Shown here: piece by piece, positions 46,487 through 54,159 of the stretch | Layout: every line of letters begins with the position of its first letter | How positions within the stretch are numbered: the first letter of the stretch is position 1 | DNA from: Clostridium sp. | Lineage (GTDB): Bacteria; Bacillota; Clostridia; Clostridiales; Clostridiaceae | Assembly: GCF_017888565.1 (NCBI RefSeq) | Contig: NZ_JAGHFX010000080.1 | Location: forward strand, 1-64,000 | Direction: 5' to 3' | Length of the DNA: 64,000 bases | Position numbers and translations under genes: made by a program | The notes under the pieces: generated by a model | The model's database searches: none | Told to the model about the DNA's origin: nothing | What the model saw: only the letters and a program-made list of their open reading frames with translations

Positions 46487-47992
46487 GTGGGAAATAAAAA
46501 ATTAGATAGTGGTAAGCTAACCTTATCAGCACTTATATTAATGATTTTCACATCAGTTTATGGATTTAATAATATTCCTAGAGCCTTTTATTTAATGGGT
46601 TACTCAGCAATTCCTTGGTATTTATTTGCTGCAATTTTTTTCTTTTTACCATATGCTTTTATGATGGCTGAATATGGTGCAGCTTTTAGAGATGAAAGTG
46701 GAGGAATATATACCTGGATGGATAAATCTATTGGCCCTAAATATGCTTTTGTTGGCACATTTATGTGGTATAGCTCTTATTTAATATGGATGGTTAATAT
46801 ATCATCATCGATTTGGGTGCCTTTATCCAATTTAATTTTTGGAACAGATAATACATCCACTTGGTCTTTATTTGGATTAAATGCACCAAGAACACTTGCT
46901 ATACTAGGTTCAATATTCATTATATTAATAACATTTATATCATCAAAAGGACTTAAAGGAATTGCTAAAGTAGCTTCTATTGGTGGAATCTTTGTAACTA
47001 GTGCTAACTTAGTTTTAATAATTGGCGGACTAATAGTTCTAATAGGAAATAAATTTGAATTAGCTGAGCCCATTGACATTAGTGCTTTTTTAGTATCTCC
47101 TAATCCTTCATACCAATCACCTTTAGGAATCTTAGGCTTTTTAGTATTTGCTTTATTTGCTTATGGAGGACTTGAAGTTGTTGGAGGTTTAGCTGATGCA
47201 ACTGAAAATCCAAAGGTAACCTTTCCAAGAGGAATTAAAATTTCGGCAATAGTTATTGCTATAGGCTATTCCTTAGCAATTTTATTTGCAGGATTTTTTA
47301 TAAATTGGAATAGTATTTTAAAAGGTTCTGAAGTTAATATGGCAAATGTGTCTTATATAGTTATAAAAAACTTAGGCATTGAGATTGGAAAAGTTTTCGG
47401 TTTATCTCAAAATGCAATAAATATGCTTGGATCTTGGTTTGCTAGATATATTGGGCTTGCAATGTTTTTAGCATTACTTGGTGCATTTTTCACATTAGCA
47501 TATTCACCTTTAAAACAATTAATAGAGGGAACTCCTTCAGGAATTTGGCCAAAATCTTGGAGTAAAAAAGATGATAATAATATGCATAAGAATGCAATGT
47601 GGGTTCAATGCGCCATAGTAGTTGCAATAATACTTATAACATCTTTTGGTGGTAAAAGTGCTAGCGTATTTTTAAATTATTTAGTTTTAATGGGCAATGT
47701 AGCTATGACAATTCCATATATGTTTTTATCTTTTGCATTTATATATTTTAAGAAGAAAAAAGAAATTGAAAAACCTTTTGAAATATATAAAAATGACTCT
47801 TTTGCTACTGCAGCTGCAATTATTGTAACTTTAACTGTTGGATTTGCCAATGTATTTACTGTGCTACAACCTGCTTTAGAAACTAAAGACTATATATCTA
47901 CTATATTTCAAATTGCAGGACCTATAGTTTTTGCAATTATAGCTTTAATTTTATATTCTTCATATGAAAAGAAATTTAACAAAAATAAATAA
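46487..47992 (+). CDS. yjeM: YjeM-like APC transporter (glutamate/GABA family)
   Basis: 501 residues, about twelve to thirteen spans. The start 'TLSALILMIFTSVYGFNNIP' and 'AEYGAAFRDESGGIYTWMDK' match the glutamate/gamma-aminobutyrate family transporter YjeM; 'FALFAYGGLEVVGGLADATE' is the span-6 region. GTG start at 46487 with AAGGAGG six bases ahead. Substrate not established for the YjeM branch. Followed by a very long perfect hairpin. Confidence 0.88.
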   Translation: MGNKKLDSGKLTLSALILMIFTSVYGFNNIPRAFYLMGYSAIPWYLFAAIFFFLPYAFMMAEYGAAFRDESGGIYTWMDKSIGPKYAFVGTFMWYSSYLIWMVNISSSIWVPLSNLIFGTDNTSTWSLFGLNAPRTLAILGSIFIILITFISSKGLKGIAKVASIGGIFVTSANLVLIIGGLIVLIGNKFELAEPIDISAFLVSPNPSYQSPLGILGFLVFALFAYGGLEVVGGLADATENPKVTFPRGIKISAIVIAIGYSLAILFAGFFINWNSILKGSEVNMANVSYIVIKNLGIEIGKVFGLSQNAINMLGSWFARYIGLAMFLALLGAFFTLAYSPLKQLIEGTPSGIWPKSWSKKDDNNMHKNAMWVQCAIVVAIILITSFGGKSASVFLNYLVLMGNVAMTIPYMFLSFAFIYFKKKKEIEKPFEIYKNDSFATAAAIIVTLTVGFANVFTVLQPALETKDYISTIFQIAGPIVFAIIALILYSSYEKKFNKNK

Positions 47993-48052
47993 AAAAGAGT
48001 TATATACTGAATATTTTATATAGTATAAAGTTATATAATTGGTAAATTTAAT

Positions 48053-48097
48053 AATAAATACAAGGATATAACGTTTCGTTATATCCTTGTATTTATT
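48053..48097 (+). terminator. Terminator of yjeM-like gene, 21-bp perfect stem
   Basis: 48053-48073 pairs perfectly with 48077-48097 around a TTT loop (core AAGGATATAACG). Long enough to act in both directions. Confidence 0.8.
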
Positions 48098-48160
48098 AAT
48101 TGAAAGAACAAAAAAGTTACACGAAATTATCTACTCTCTTTTCTAATCTGAACTTGTTGT

Positions 48161-49597
48161 TTAAATAGCCTTTCTTTTATTTTCTTGTATAGACTTAACC
48201 TTTTCAAGTTCTCTAACAAATATATCTGCATTTGTATTATCTATATAAAATACACACATTATGTAGTCATTTAATTCAGTAACAGTTGTAGTTACTCTTG
48301 TATAATTCATTAATTTATCCACTTCAAATCTTTTATTTAAATTTAAGTATTTCTTCTTCCCATTAATTCTTACGTCTTTACAATTATCTATAAATTCAAA
48401 CATAACATCTTCCTTTGTTTTTATCCCTAAAATCTTTCCATTTTTAGTGTATCTAAAACAATATCCATCTTGCTCAAAAACTTCCATTTCATCAATGCCA
48501 TTTATGATTTCTTCATAATTATCCCATTCTCTTTCAACATCATCTTTATCATAGTAATAATATCGTATATATGAATCTATACAAAAAGCATTATATTGTC
48601 TATCTTCTATACTTATACATTCATTTTTATCTTTATGATAATTTTCTTTCAACTTGCTATTTATTATAAATATATTTTCTTTGATTTCTTCACACTTTTC
48701 TCTAACTTTATCTATTGTTTCTTTGAAATCATCAGCATCTATAGGTTTATTTAGCTGTATGTCCATTAATATTTTTTTAGAATTATATCTTATTAAATCT
48801 ATATTAAACTTAATTTCATTATTTTCACTTTCTATAAAATTTAGATTTTTTATAATATCCTTTTTATTTTCTATTGAATTTTTATTTTTTAGAACATTTA
48901 TAACTATTTCTATAAACTCTACTCTTTTACTAAGCTTTTTTAAAACCATAGATACATTTTCTATCTTCCTTTCACCAACTAAGGTTACTATTTGTGCTAA
49001 GTCTGACAGTATACCACTATTACATTTATCTAGTTTTAGTATTAAACCATTAACACCATTATCAACTTTAATATTATATTCATTTCTTAATTTAGATTCT
49101 ATTTCTTCTTGTAACTTTCCCTCTCTATCTGTTATATACTTACTTACAGAATCCTTATCAAGCAATATTTTTTTTGTTTTATTTAAATACTTTACGCAAT
49201 TATTATATCCTTCTATTAATCTTTTTTGAGTTTTTTTATCGCAACTTTTATATAATTTCTTATAATTTTTTATTAATAAATTAATTGCAGATAAAGCTTC
49301 AATAATTGATATTTCCATTTCACTTTTTACTGTAGATAATTTATATTTATGCTCATAGCATAATTCTTCATAATCTTCATCTTTGCTTAAATAATTTCTA
49401 AGCAATGAATTTTCTAGTTCTAATCTTGCTAAGTTTATATTATAAATATCCTTTCTTAAATAATGATAACTTTCAAGTAAATCCTCTTCCTTACTATAGT
49501 CTTTTATTGCCTTGCAAATATCACTCAATATATCTATTGCTTCATCTAATCTTCCTTCAAACTTTGAAGATTTTTTAAATAAATCTAATATACTCAT
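48161..49597 (-). CDS. Large helical/coiled-coil hypothetical protein
   Basis: About 478 residues from ATG 49597 (AGGAAGGAG six bases ahead; the frame opens at 49642 without a ribosome site). Residues 1-350 are nearly all helix with heptad patterns; the last 120 residues are beta-rich ('YNAFCIDSYIRYYYYDKDD'). No Cys motif, signal peptide or span. Family not recognised; the layout suggests a structural or scaffold protein. Confidence 0.75.
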   Translation of the reverse strand: MSILDLFKKSSKFEGRLDEAIDILSDICKAIKDYSKEEDLLESYHYLRKDIYNINLARLELENSLLRNYLSKDEDYEELCYEHKYKLSTVKSEMEISIIEALSAINLLIKNYKKLYKSCDKKTQKRLIEGYNNCVKYLNKTKKILLDKDSVSKYITDREGKLQEEIESKLRNEYNIKVDNGVNGLILKLDKCNSGILSDLAQIVTLVGERKIENVSMVLKKLSKRVEFIEIVINVLKNKNSIENKKDIIKNLNFIESENNEIKFNIDLIRYNSKKILMDIQLNKPIDADDFKETIDKVREKCEEIKENIFIINSKLKENYHKDKNECISIEDRQYNAFCIDSYIRYYYYDKDDVEREWDNYEEIINGIDEMEVFEQDGYCFRYTKNGKILGIKTKEDVMFEFIDNCKDVRINGKKKYLNLNKRFEVDKLMNYTRVTTTVTELNDYIMCVFYIDNTNADIFVRELEKVKSIQENKRKAI

Positions 49598-49729
49598 AGC
49601 TTTCTCCTTCCTAAATAATAATGTATTTTCCATTAAATACATTATATTTATTTAGGTTTTCCCATTTGAAAATATTAATGCATTTATAGCTATTATTAAT
49701 ATTTTTTTCTTGACTTTAAGTTATTCAAG

Positions 49730-49758
49730 TTGTATTATGTATTTAATTTATATACATG
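49730..49758 (+). promoter_or_regulatory. Sigma-A promoter of DAACS gene
   Basis: -35 TTGACT (49730-49735), 17-base spacer, -10 TATTAT (49753-49758), 42 bases before the ATG. Confidence 0.65.
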
Positions 49759-49800
49759 TGTGTTCTATACAAATACACTTTTTTTTAAGGGGGCTTTAAC

Positions 49801-51003
49801 ATGAAAAATACATCTTTAATTTTAAAAATATTTATAGCACTAGTACTTGGTATAACTTTGGGGATAATATGCAAAAATCTCAATCTAGATTTTCCAATTA
49901 GATTTTTAGCAACATTTAGTGAATTATTCGGAAATTTTTTATCTTTTATTATTCCGTTAATTATGATTGGATTCATTGTTCCTGGAATTGCATCTCTTGG
50001 AAATAAATCAGGAAAAGGCTTGTTAATTACAACAATAGTAGCATATATTTCTACTCTTTGTGCTGGTTTTTTAGCATTTTCCGCTGGCTCATATTTATTG
50101 CCTAAATTCTTAAAATCAAATTCTTTAGTGATAGAATCAAGTAATCAAATAACTACATTTTTTAGTATTGATATTCCACCTATAATGACTGTGATGTCCG
50201 CATTAGTTTTTTCTTTTATTATGGGAATAAGCTTATCAAAAATAAAAAATAGTAGCATATTAAATATATTTAATGAATTTAGCCTAATAGTAACTAAAAT
50301 TATTTCTAACTTGCTTATACCTATAGTTCCTATTTATGTGGGTGCAATATTTTCTAAGCTTAGTTTCAGTGGTGAAATTTTTAGTACTTTAAAAAGCTTT
50401 GCTTTAGTTTATATAATTTTATTTGCTCTTCAAGGAGTCTATATCCTAATTCAATATTCATTTGCTAGTAGTATAAAAAAAGAAAATCCATTAAAGCTTC
50501 TTAAAAATATGCTACCTGCTTATTTAACAGCAGCTGGAACTCAATCATCTTCTGCTGCGATTCCTGTAACAATAGACTGTGTAAATAATAATGATGTTAG
50601 TGAGGAAGTAACTGATTTCGTTATTCCTTTAGCTGCTACTATACATTTAGCAGGAGATACTATAACTCTTGTATTAACATCTATGGCAGTAATGTATATG
50701 ACTGGTAGAGTACCTACATTTTCATTAATGCTACCATTTATATTTATGCTTGGAGTGACTATGGTTGCAGCTCCTGGTGTTCCTGGTGGTGGAGTTATGG
50801 CTGCATTAGGAATTTTAGAATCAATGCTTGGCTTTGGAACACTTGAAAAGCCAATTATGATTGCACTTCATGCTGCACAAGATAGCTTTGGAACTGCAAC
50901 TAATGTTACTGGTGATGGAGCAATAGCTATATTAGTTGACAAGATTTTAAAAGATAAAGAAACTTCAAATGAAAATTTAAGTGATTTTACTGTTACAGAA
51001 TAA
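49801..51003 (+). CDS. Dicarboxylate/amino acid:cation symporter (DAACS family)
   Basis: 400 residues in the glutamate-transporter fold, about eight spans and two re-entrant loops. The Ser-rich hairpin 'AAGTQSSSAAIPVT' and the substrate/sodium region 'AATIHLAGDTITLVLT' and 'APGVPGGGVMAALGIL' are present; the last matches serine/threonine or dicarboxylate carriers of this family. Imports an acidic or small neutral amino acid or dicarboxylate with Na+. RBS GGGGG. Single gene. Confidence 0.92.
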   Translation: MKNTSLILKIFIALVLGITLGIICKNLNLDFPIRFLATFSELFGNFLSFIIPLIMIGFIVPGIASLGNKSGKGLLITTIVAYISTLCAGFLAFSAGSYLLPKFLKSNSLVIESSNQITTFFSIDIPPIMTVMSALVFSFIMGISLSKIKNSSILNIFNEFSLIVTKIISNLLIPIVPIYVGAIFSKLSFSGEIFSTLKSFALVYIILFALQGVYILIQYSFASSIKKENPLKLLKNMLPAYLTAAGTQSSSAAIPVTIDCVNNNDVSEEVTDFVIPLAATIHLAGDTITLVLTSMAVMYMTGRVPTFSLMLPFIFMLGVTMVAAPGVPGGGVMAALGILESMLGFGTLEKPIMIALHAAQDSFGTATNVTGDGAIAILVDKILKDKETSNENLSDFTVTE

Positions 51004-51043
51004 AAAAAGAGATATGAATTAATTTAATTCATATCTCTTTTTG
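51003..51043. terminator. Shared terminator of DAACS gene and ComEC-like gene
   Basis: AAAAAGAGATATGAATT/AATTCATATCTCTTTTT between convergent genes. Confidence 0.85.
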
Positions 51044-51970
51044 CTATTTTTCAGTTCTTACACTAATAGTACTTCCATCAGACGTAATTGTTATTTGCCC
51101 TTGCTTATCTGTTCTATAAGCTTTTATTCCTTGAGTATCTATAGTTTGTAATGTTTCTCTATGTGGATGACCATATTTATTATCTACACCACAACTAATT
51201 ACTCCATACTCTGGTGAAACTGCCTCAACAAATTCCTTAGTTGATGATGTACTAGAACCATGGTGACCAAATTTTAATACATCAGCATCTAAATTTTTCG
51301 GATATTTAGCTACAACTTCTTGCTCTGCATGAGCTTCTGCATCCCCTGTAAACATATAACTAGTATTTCCAAAGGTTAATTTCATTATAGGTGAATAATC
51401 ATTAAATTCCTCATATGATTCATAAATTGGAGAATAAACATCTATCTTTGCACCATCTCCTAAATCAAAGCTTGTACCTTCTTTTATAACTTTAACTTTT
51501 AATCCTTCTTTACTCACTACATTTATCATATTTTCAAAAGTTTTTGTTGTATGTGTAACTTTTGGCATATAAAAACTTTCAACATCATACTTTTCAAAAA
51601 CCTTAACCATTCCACCAATGTGATCTTCATGTGGATGAGTTGCAATAACAATTTCAAAATCATCTATATTCTTTTCTTCTAATTGTTTCATTAATTTATC
51701 TGCATCACTTCTTGGACCAGCATCTATTAATATATCAAAATCATTTACTCTAATATAAGCTGCATCACCTTGTCCAACATCTAAATAAGATATTTCTAAT
51801 TTACCACTTGGGATTCCTATACTCGAATCTTTTAAATCTTTTCCGAAATATAAAGATATTACACCAATTATACCAAATACAATAATAGTTATAAATTGTG
51901 CTTTTTTATTGCCTTTATGCTTTTTCATAGTTTTCTCAAAAGATTTCTTTAGGTCTTTTTCTTTAGTCAA
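51044..51970 (-). CDS. Membrane-anchored ComEC-like metallo-beta-lactamase-fold hydrolase
   Basis: About 308 residues. The frame opens at ATG 51994, but GGGAGG lies before the TTG at 51970 (MTKEKDLKK), which is chosen. A basic N-terminus and one span (about 27-46) are followed by the MBL domain with 'IATHPHEDHIGG', 'FTGDAEAHAE' and 'KFGHHGSSTSS', as in the C-terminal domain of ComEC, here without the channel domain. It would act outside the membrane, presumably as a nuclease or phosphodiesterase; substrate is inference. Confidence 0.88.
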   Translation of the reverse strand: MTKEKDLKKSFEKTMKKHKGNKKAQFITIIVFGIIGVISLYFGKDLKDSSIGIPSGKLEISYLDVGQGDAAYIRVNDFDILIDAGPRSDADKLMKQLEEKNIDDFEIVIATHPHEDHIGGMVKVFEKYDVESFYMPKVTHTTKTFENMINVVSKEGLKVKVIKEGTSFDLGDGAKIDVYSPIYESYEEFNDYSPIMKLTFGNTSYMFTGDAEAHAEQEVVAKYPKNLDADVLKFGHHGSSTSSTKEFVEAVSPEYGVISCGVDNKYGHPHRETLQTIDTQGIKAYRTDKQGQITITSDGSTISVRTEK

Positions 51971-52035
51971 ATTTTTATTCCTCCCTACAAACATACATTC
52001 TTAGTAATAACTATTATATGTTTTTATAAAGAAAA

Positions 52036-52069
52036 AGTCAAAAGGCGTTACATTTTGTCCTGCAACGCC
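52036..52069 (-). terminator. Terminator after ThrE pair
   Basis: GGCGTT/AACGCC stem followed by TTTTGACTTTTTC on the minus strand, 76 bases past the stop. A second inverted repeat (CATAGTCA/TGACTATG) lies at 52071-52109. Confidence 0.6.
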
Positions 52070-52144
52070 CCATAGTCATAGTCAAATTTAAAATAAAACT
52101 TCTGACTATGATAGTATTATATGTATTTTCCTAAAATTTATTCA

Positions 52145-52615
52145 CTAACTACTTAACGAGTTAAATTCATTTTCAATTTTTATCTTTTTACTTAAATTAT
52201 ATTTTATTAAAGTCTTGGTTATTGTAGAAACTAATATTATTCCAAGTGCTAGTACACCTGCAGAAGCTAATGTGTTTATTCCTATTTCTAATGACTTCAT
52301 AACATTTCCTGTAATTACTTCTACCATTGTATAATACATTCCTCCGCCTGGAACTAAAGGTATTAAAGCAGCTATTACAAATGTCGTTACTGGAGTCTTT
52401 AATAATCTTGCAAAAACTTCTGAATATGTACTTAAACCAACAGAAGCAAGAAATAAAGCTGTTGTATCAGAACTACCCATCTTTATTGAAAATTTATATA
52501 TAAACCATCCTAATGCACCACATAAAGCTGAAAAAAATAAGTTTTTACCTTTAATATTAAAAACTATTCCAAATGCAAATGATGCTATAAACGCTGATAA
52601 AACTTCAATAATCAT
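52145..52615 (-). CDS. ThrE-type threonine/serine exporter, small subunit (DUF3815)
   Basis: 156 residues with about five spans ('LVPGGGMYYTMVEVITGN' is a family motif). In Firmicutes the actinobacterial ThrE exporter is split in two genes; this is the C-terminal half. Starts 2 bases after the large subunit stop; RBS TGGAGG. Exports amino acids such as threonine or serine by homology only. Confidence 0.92.
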   Translation of the reverse strand: MIIEVLSAFIASFAFGIVFNIKGKNLFFSALCGALGWFIYKFSIKMGSSDTTALFLASVGLSTYSEVFARLLKTPVTTFVIAALIPLVPGGGMYYTMVEVITGNVMKSLEIGINTLASAGVLALGIILVSTITKTLIKYNLSKKIKIENEFNSLSS

Positions 52616-52617
52616 AT

Positions 52618-53382
52618 TTATATTCCTCCAAATGATCTAATCCAAAAACTTAAAACTACACCAGTTCCAACAGCAACTGCTATAGCTGTTAAAAACGCTT
52701 CTGCCCCCCTTGCAAGGCCAGATACTAAATCCCCTGCAACTGTATCTCTTATTGCATTTGTAATTGCAAGTCCTGGAACTAAAAGCATTATGGAACCTAT
52801 TATAACTTTATCTATATCAAAAGCTAGTCCAATTTTTATAGATATAATTGCTAAGAATGCTAAAATTCCTGCACAAATACTAGTAATAAAAAATGAATTT
52901 AGTCCTATATTCTCGCATTTTATTGAAAAATACTTAACTACTATACCTATTAAAAATGCTGCAATTGCATCTCTTAGAGATCCTCCAAATAAAAAAACAA
53001 ATCCAAAAGCTCCTATTGCTGAAAATAATATAGTTATTTTATTTGAATATCTCTTTTCTTCTTCTATTTCTTTTAATTTATCTTTTAATTCTTTTACAGT
53101 AAATTTATTTTTTAATATATTTCTAGCCAAATCATTAACCTTATGAATTCTTTGTAAATCTACTGATCTACTTGAAATTCTAACTACAAGTGATTTTATT
53201 TCTCCTTGATGTGAAGCAGATGCGATAATTACTGTTGGAGTAGCATAACTATCTGCTATTTCTATTCCTAATGAATTGCAAATTTTATTCATAGTTTCTT
53301 CTACTCTATATGCTTCAGCTCCGCTTTCTAACATTATTTTACCTGCATAAGCTGCTACTTGAAGTATATCATTCATTTCCAT
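52618..53382 (-). CDS. ThrE-type threonine/serine exporter, large subunit (DUF1212)
   Basis: 254 residues. Cytoplasmic N-terminal domain (about 1-115) with 'ESGAEAYRVEETMNKI' and 'YATPTVIIAS', typical of DUF1212, then about five spans ('LVPGLAITNAIRDTVAGDLV'). Pairs with the small subunit gene downstream. Confidence 0.93.
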   Translation of the reverse strand: MEMNDILQVAAYAGKIMLESGAEAYRVEETMNKICNSLGIEIADSYATPTVIIASASHQGEIKSLVVRISSRSVDLQRIHKVNDLARNILKNKFTVKELKDKLKEIEEEKRYSNKITILFSAIGAFGFVFLFGGSLRDAIAAFLIGIVVKYFSIKCENIGLNSFFITSICAGILAFLAIISIKIGLAFDIDKVIIGSIMLLVPGLAITNAIRDTVAGDLVSGLARGAEAFLTAIAVAVGTGVVLSFWIRSFGGI

Positions 53383-53533
53383 TTAAATTACCTTCTTATA
53401 TATTTAACTTCATTTATTATACAATCCTCATAGTAGACTGTCTATATAGTTTTTTCATTTTTATACTTTTATTTTTTAATGTCAGTAATCAATAGCTAAT
53501 GAGACTTTAAAGAATAGCTATCTATGAAATAAA

Positions 53534-53562
53534 AAAAGGAAAACCACATAGATTTTCCTTTT
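53534..53562 (-). terminator. Terminator of hypothetical gene
   Basis: AAAAGGAAAA/TTTTCCTTTT, immediately past the stop, TTTATTTCA follows on the minus strand. Confidence 0.7.
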
Positions 53563-53566
53563 AAAA

Positions 53567-53989
53567 TTATATATTATTAATTATATTTGATATACTTTCA
53601 ACTGAAGCATTTCTAATTGTAAAAATCATATCTTCACCAATTCTAAGCTTACATTCATTTTCATTTATTTTTACTTTATTTAAGTTTAATCCTGTAGCTC
53701 CAAATTCTTTATATTTAGTTGGTGCTAAATCAATAGTAAACTTACTGTCTTTAGCTCCTGTAATTTTTATTAAGCTTCCTTCACATTCATCATCTTGTAC
53801 ATTCAATGTTATTATATTGTTTCCCTTTAAAACTACTTTATTTTCTGGTACTGATACTACTGACATTTTACCAGTCATAGTCATCCATCCACCACTTAAT
53901 TTTATTTTAGAAAGCAATTCAGTAGTATATTCCTTTGTAATATTACTTAATAATTGCCCTAATTCGTATACATTTAAATCATACTTCAT
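53567..53989 (-). CDS. Hypothetical protein
   Basis: 140 residues from ATG 53989 (GAGGG eight bases ahead; an upstream frame to 54040 lacks an RBS). Beta-rich pattern in the second half, no signal, span or Cys. Sits 117 bases after the helicase gene's end and may be separate. Family not recognised. Confidence 0.65.
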   Translation of the reverse strand: MKYDLNVYELGQLLSNITKEYTTELLSKIKLSGGWMTMTGKMSVVSVPENKVVLKGNNIITLNVQDDECEGSLIKITGAKDSKFTIDLAPTKYKEFGATGLNLNKVKINENECKLRIGEDMIFTIRNASVESISNIINNI

Positions 53990-54159
53990 ATTTTTATCCC
54001 TCACAGTTATTACTATATTTGCTTCAAGTAATAATCTCATTAATTAAACTATTAGTCTATGGAATAGTTATATCTTACTTGAAAGCTTTTTTCTTCATTA
54101 TAACTTATATAATATTTTTTATTATACTATAACTTAACAAAAATAACTATAACTATCTT

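Noticed and set aside
48654..49229. 191-codon plus-strand frame inside the coiled-coil gene
   Set aside because: It is antisense to a well-supported gene, has biased Ser/Phe/Leu composition typical of the reverse of Lys/Glu/Asn-rich coding, and lacks an RBS.
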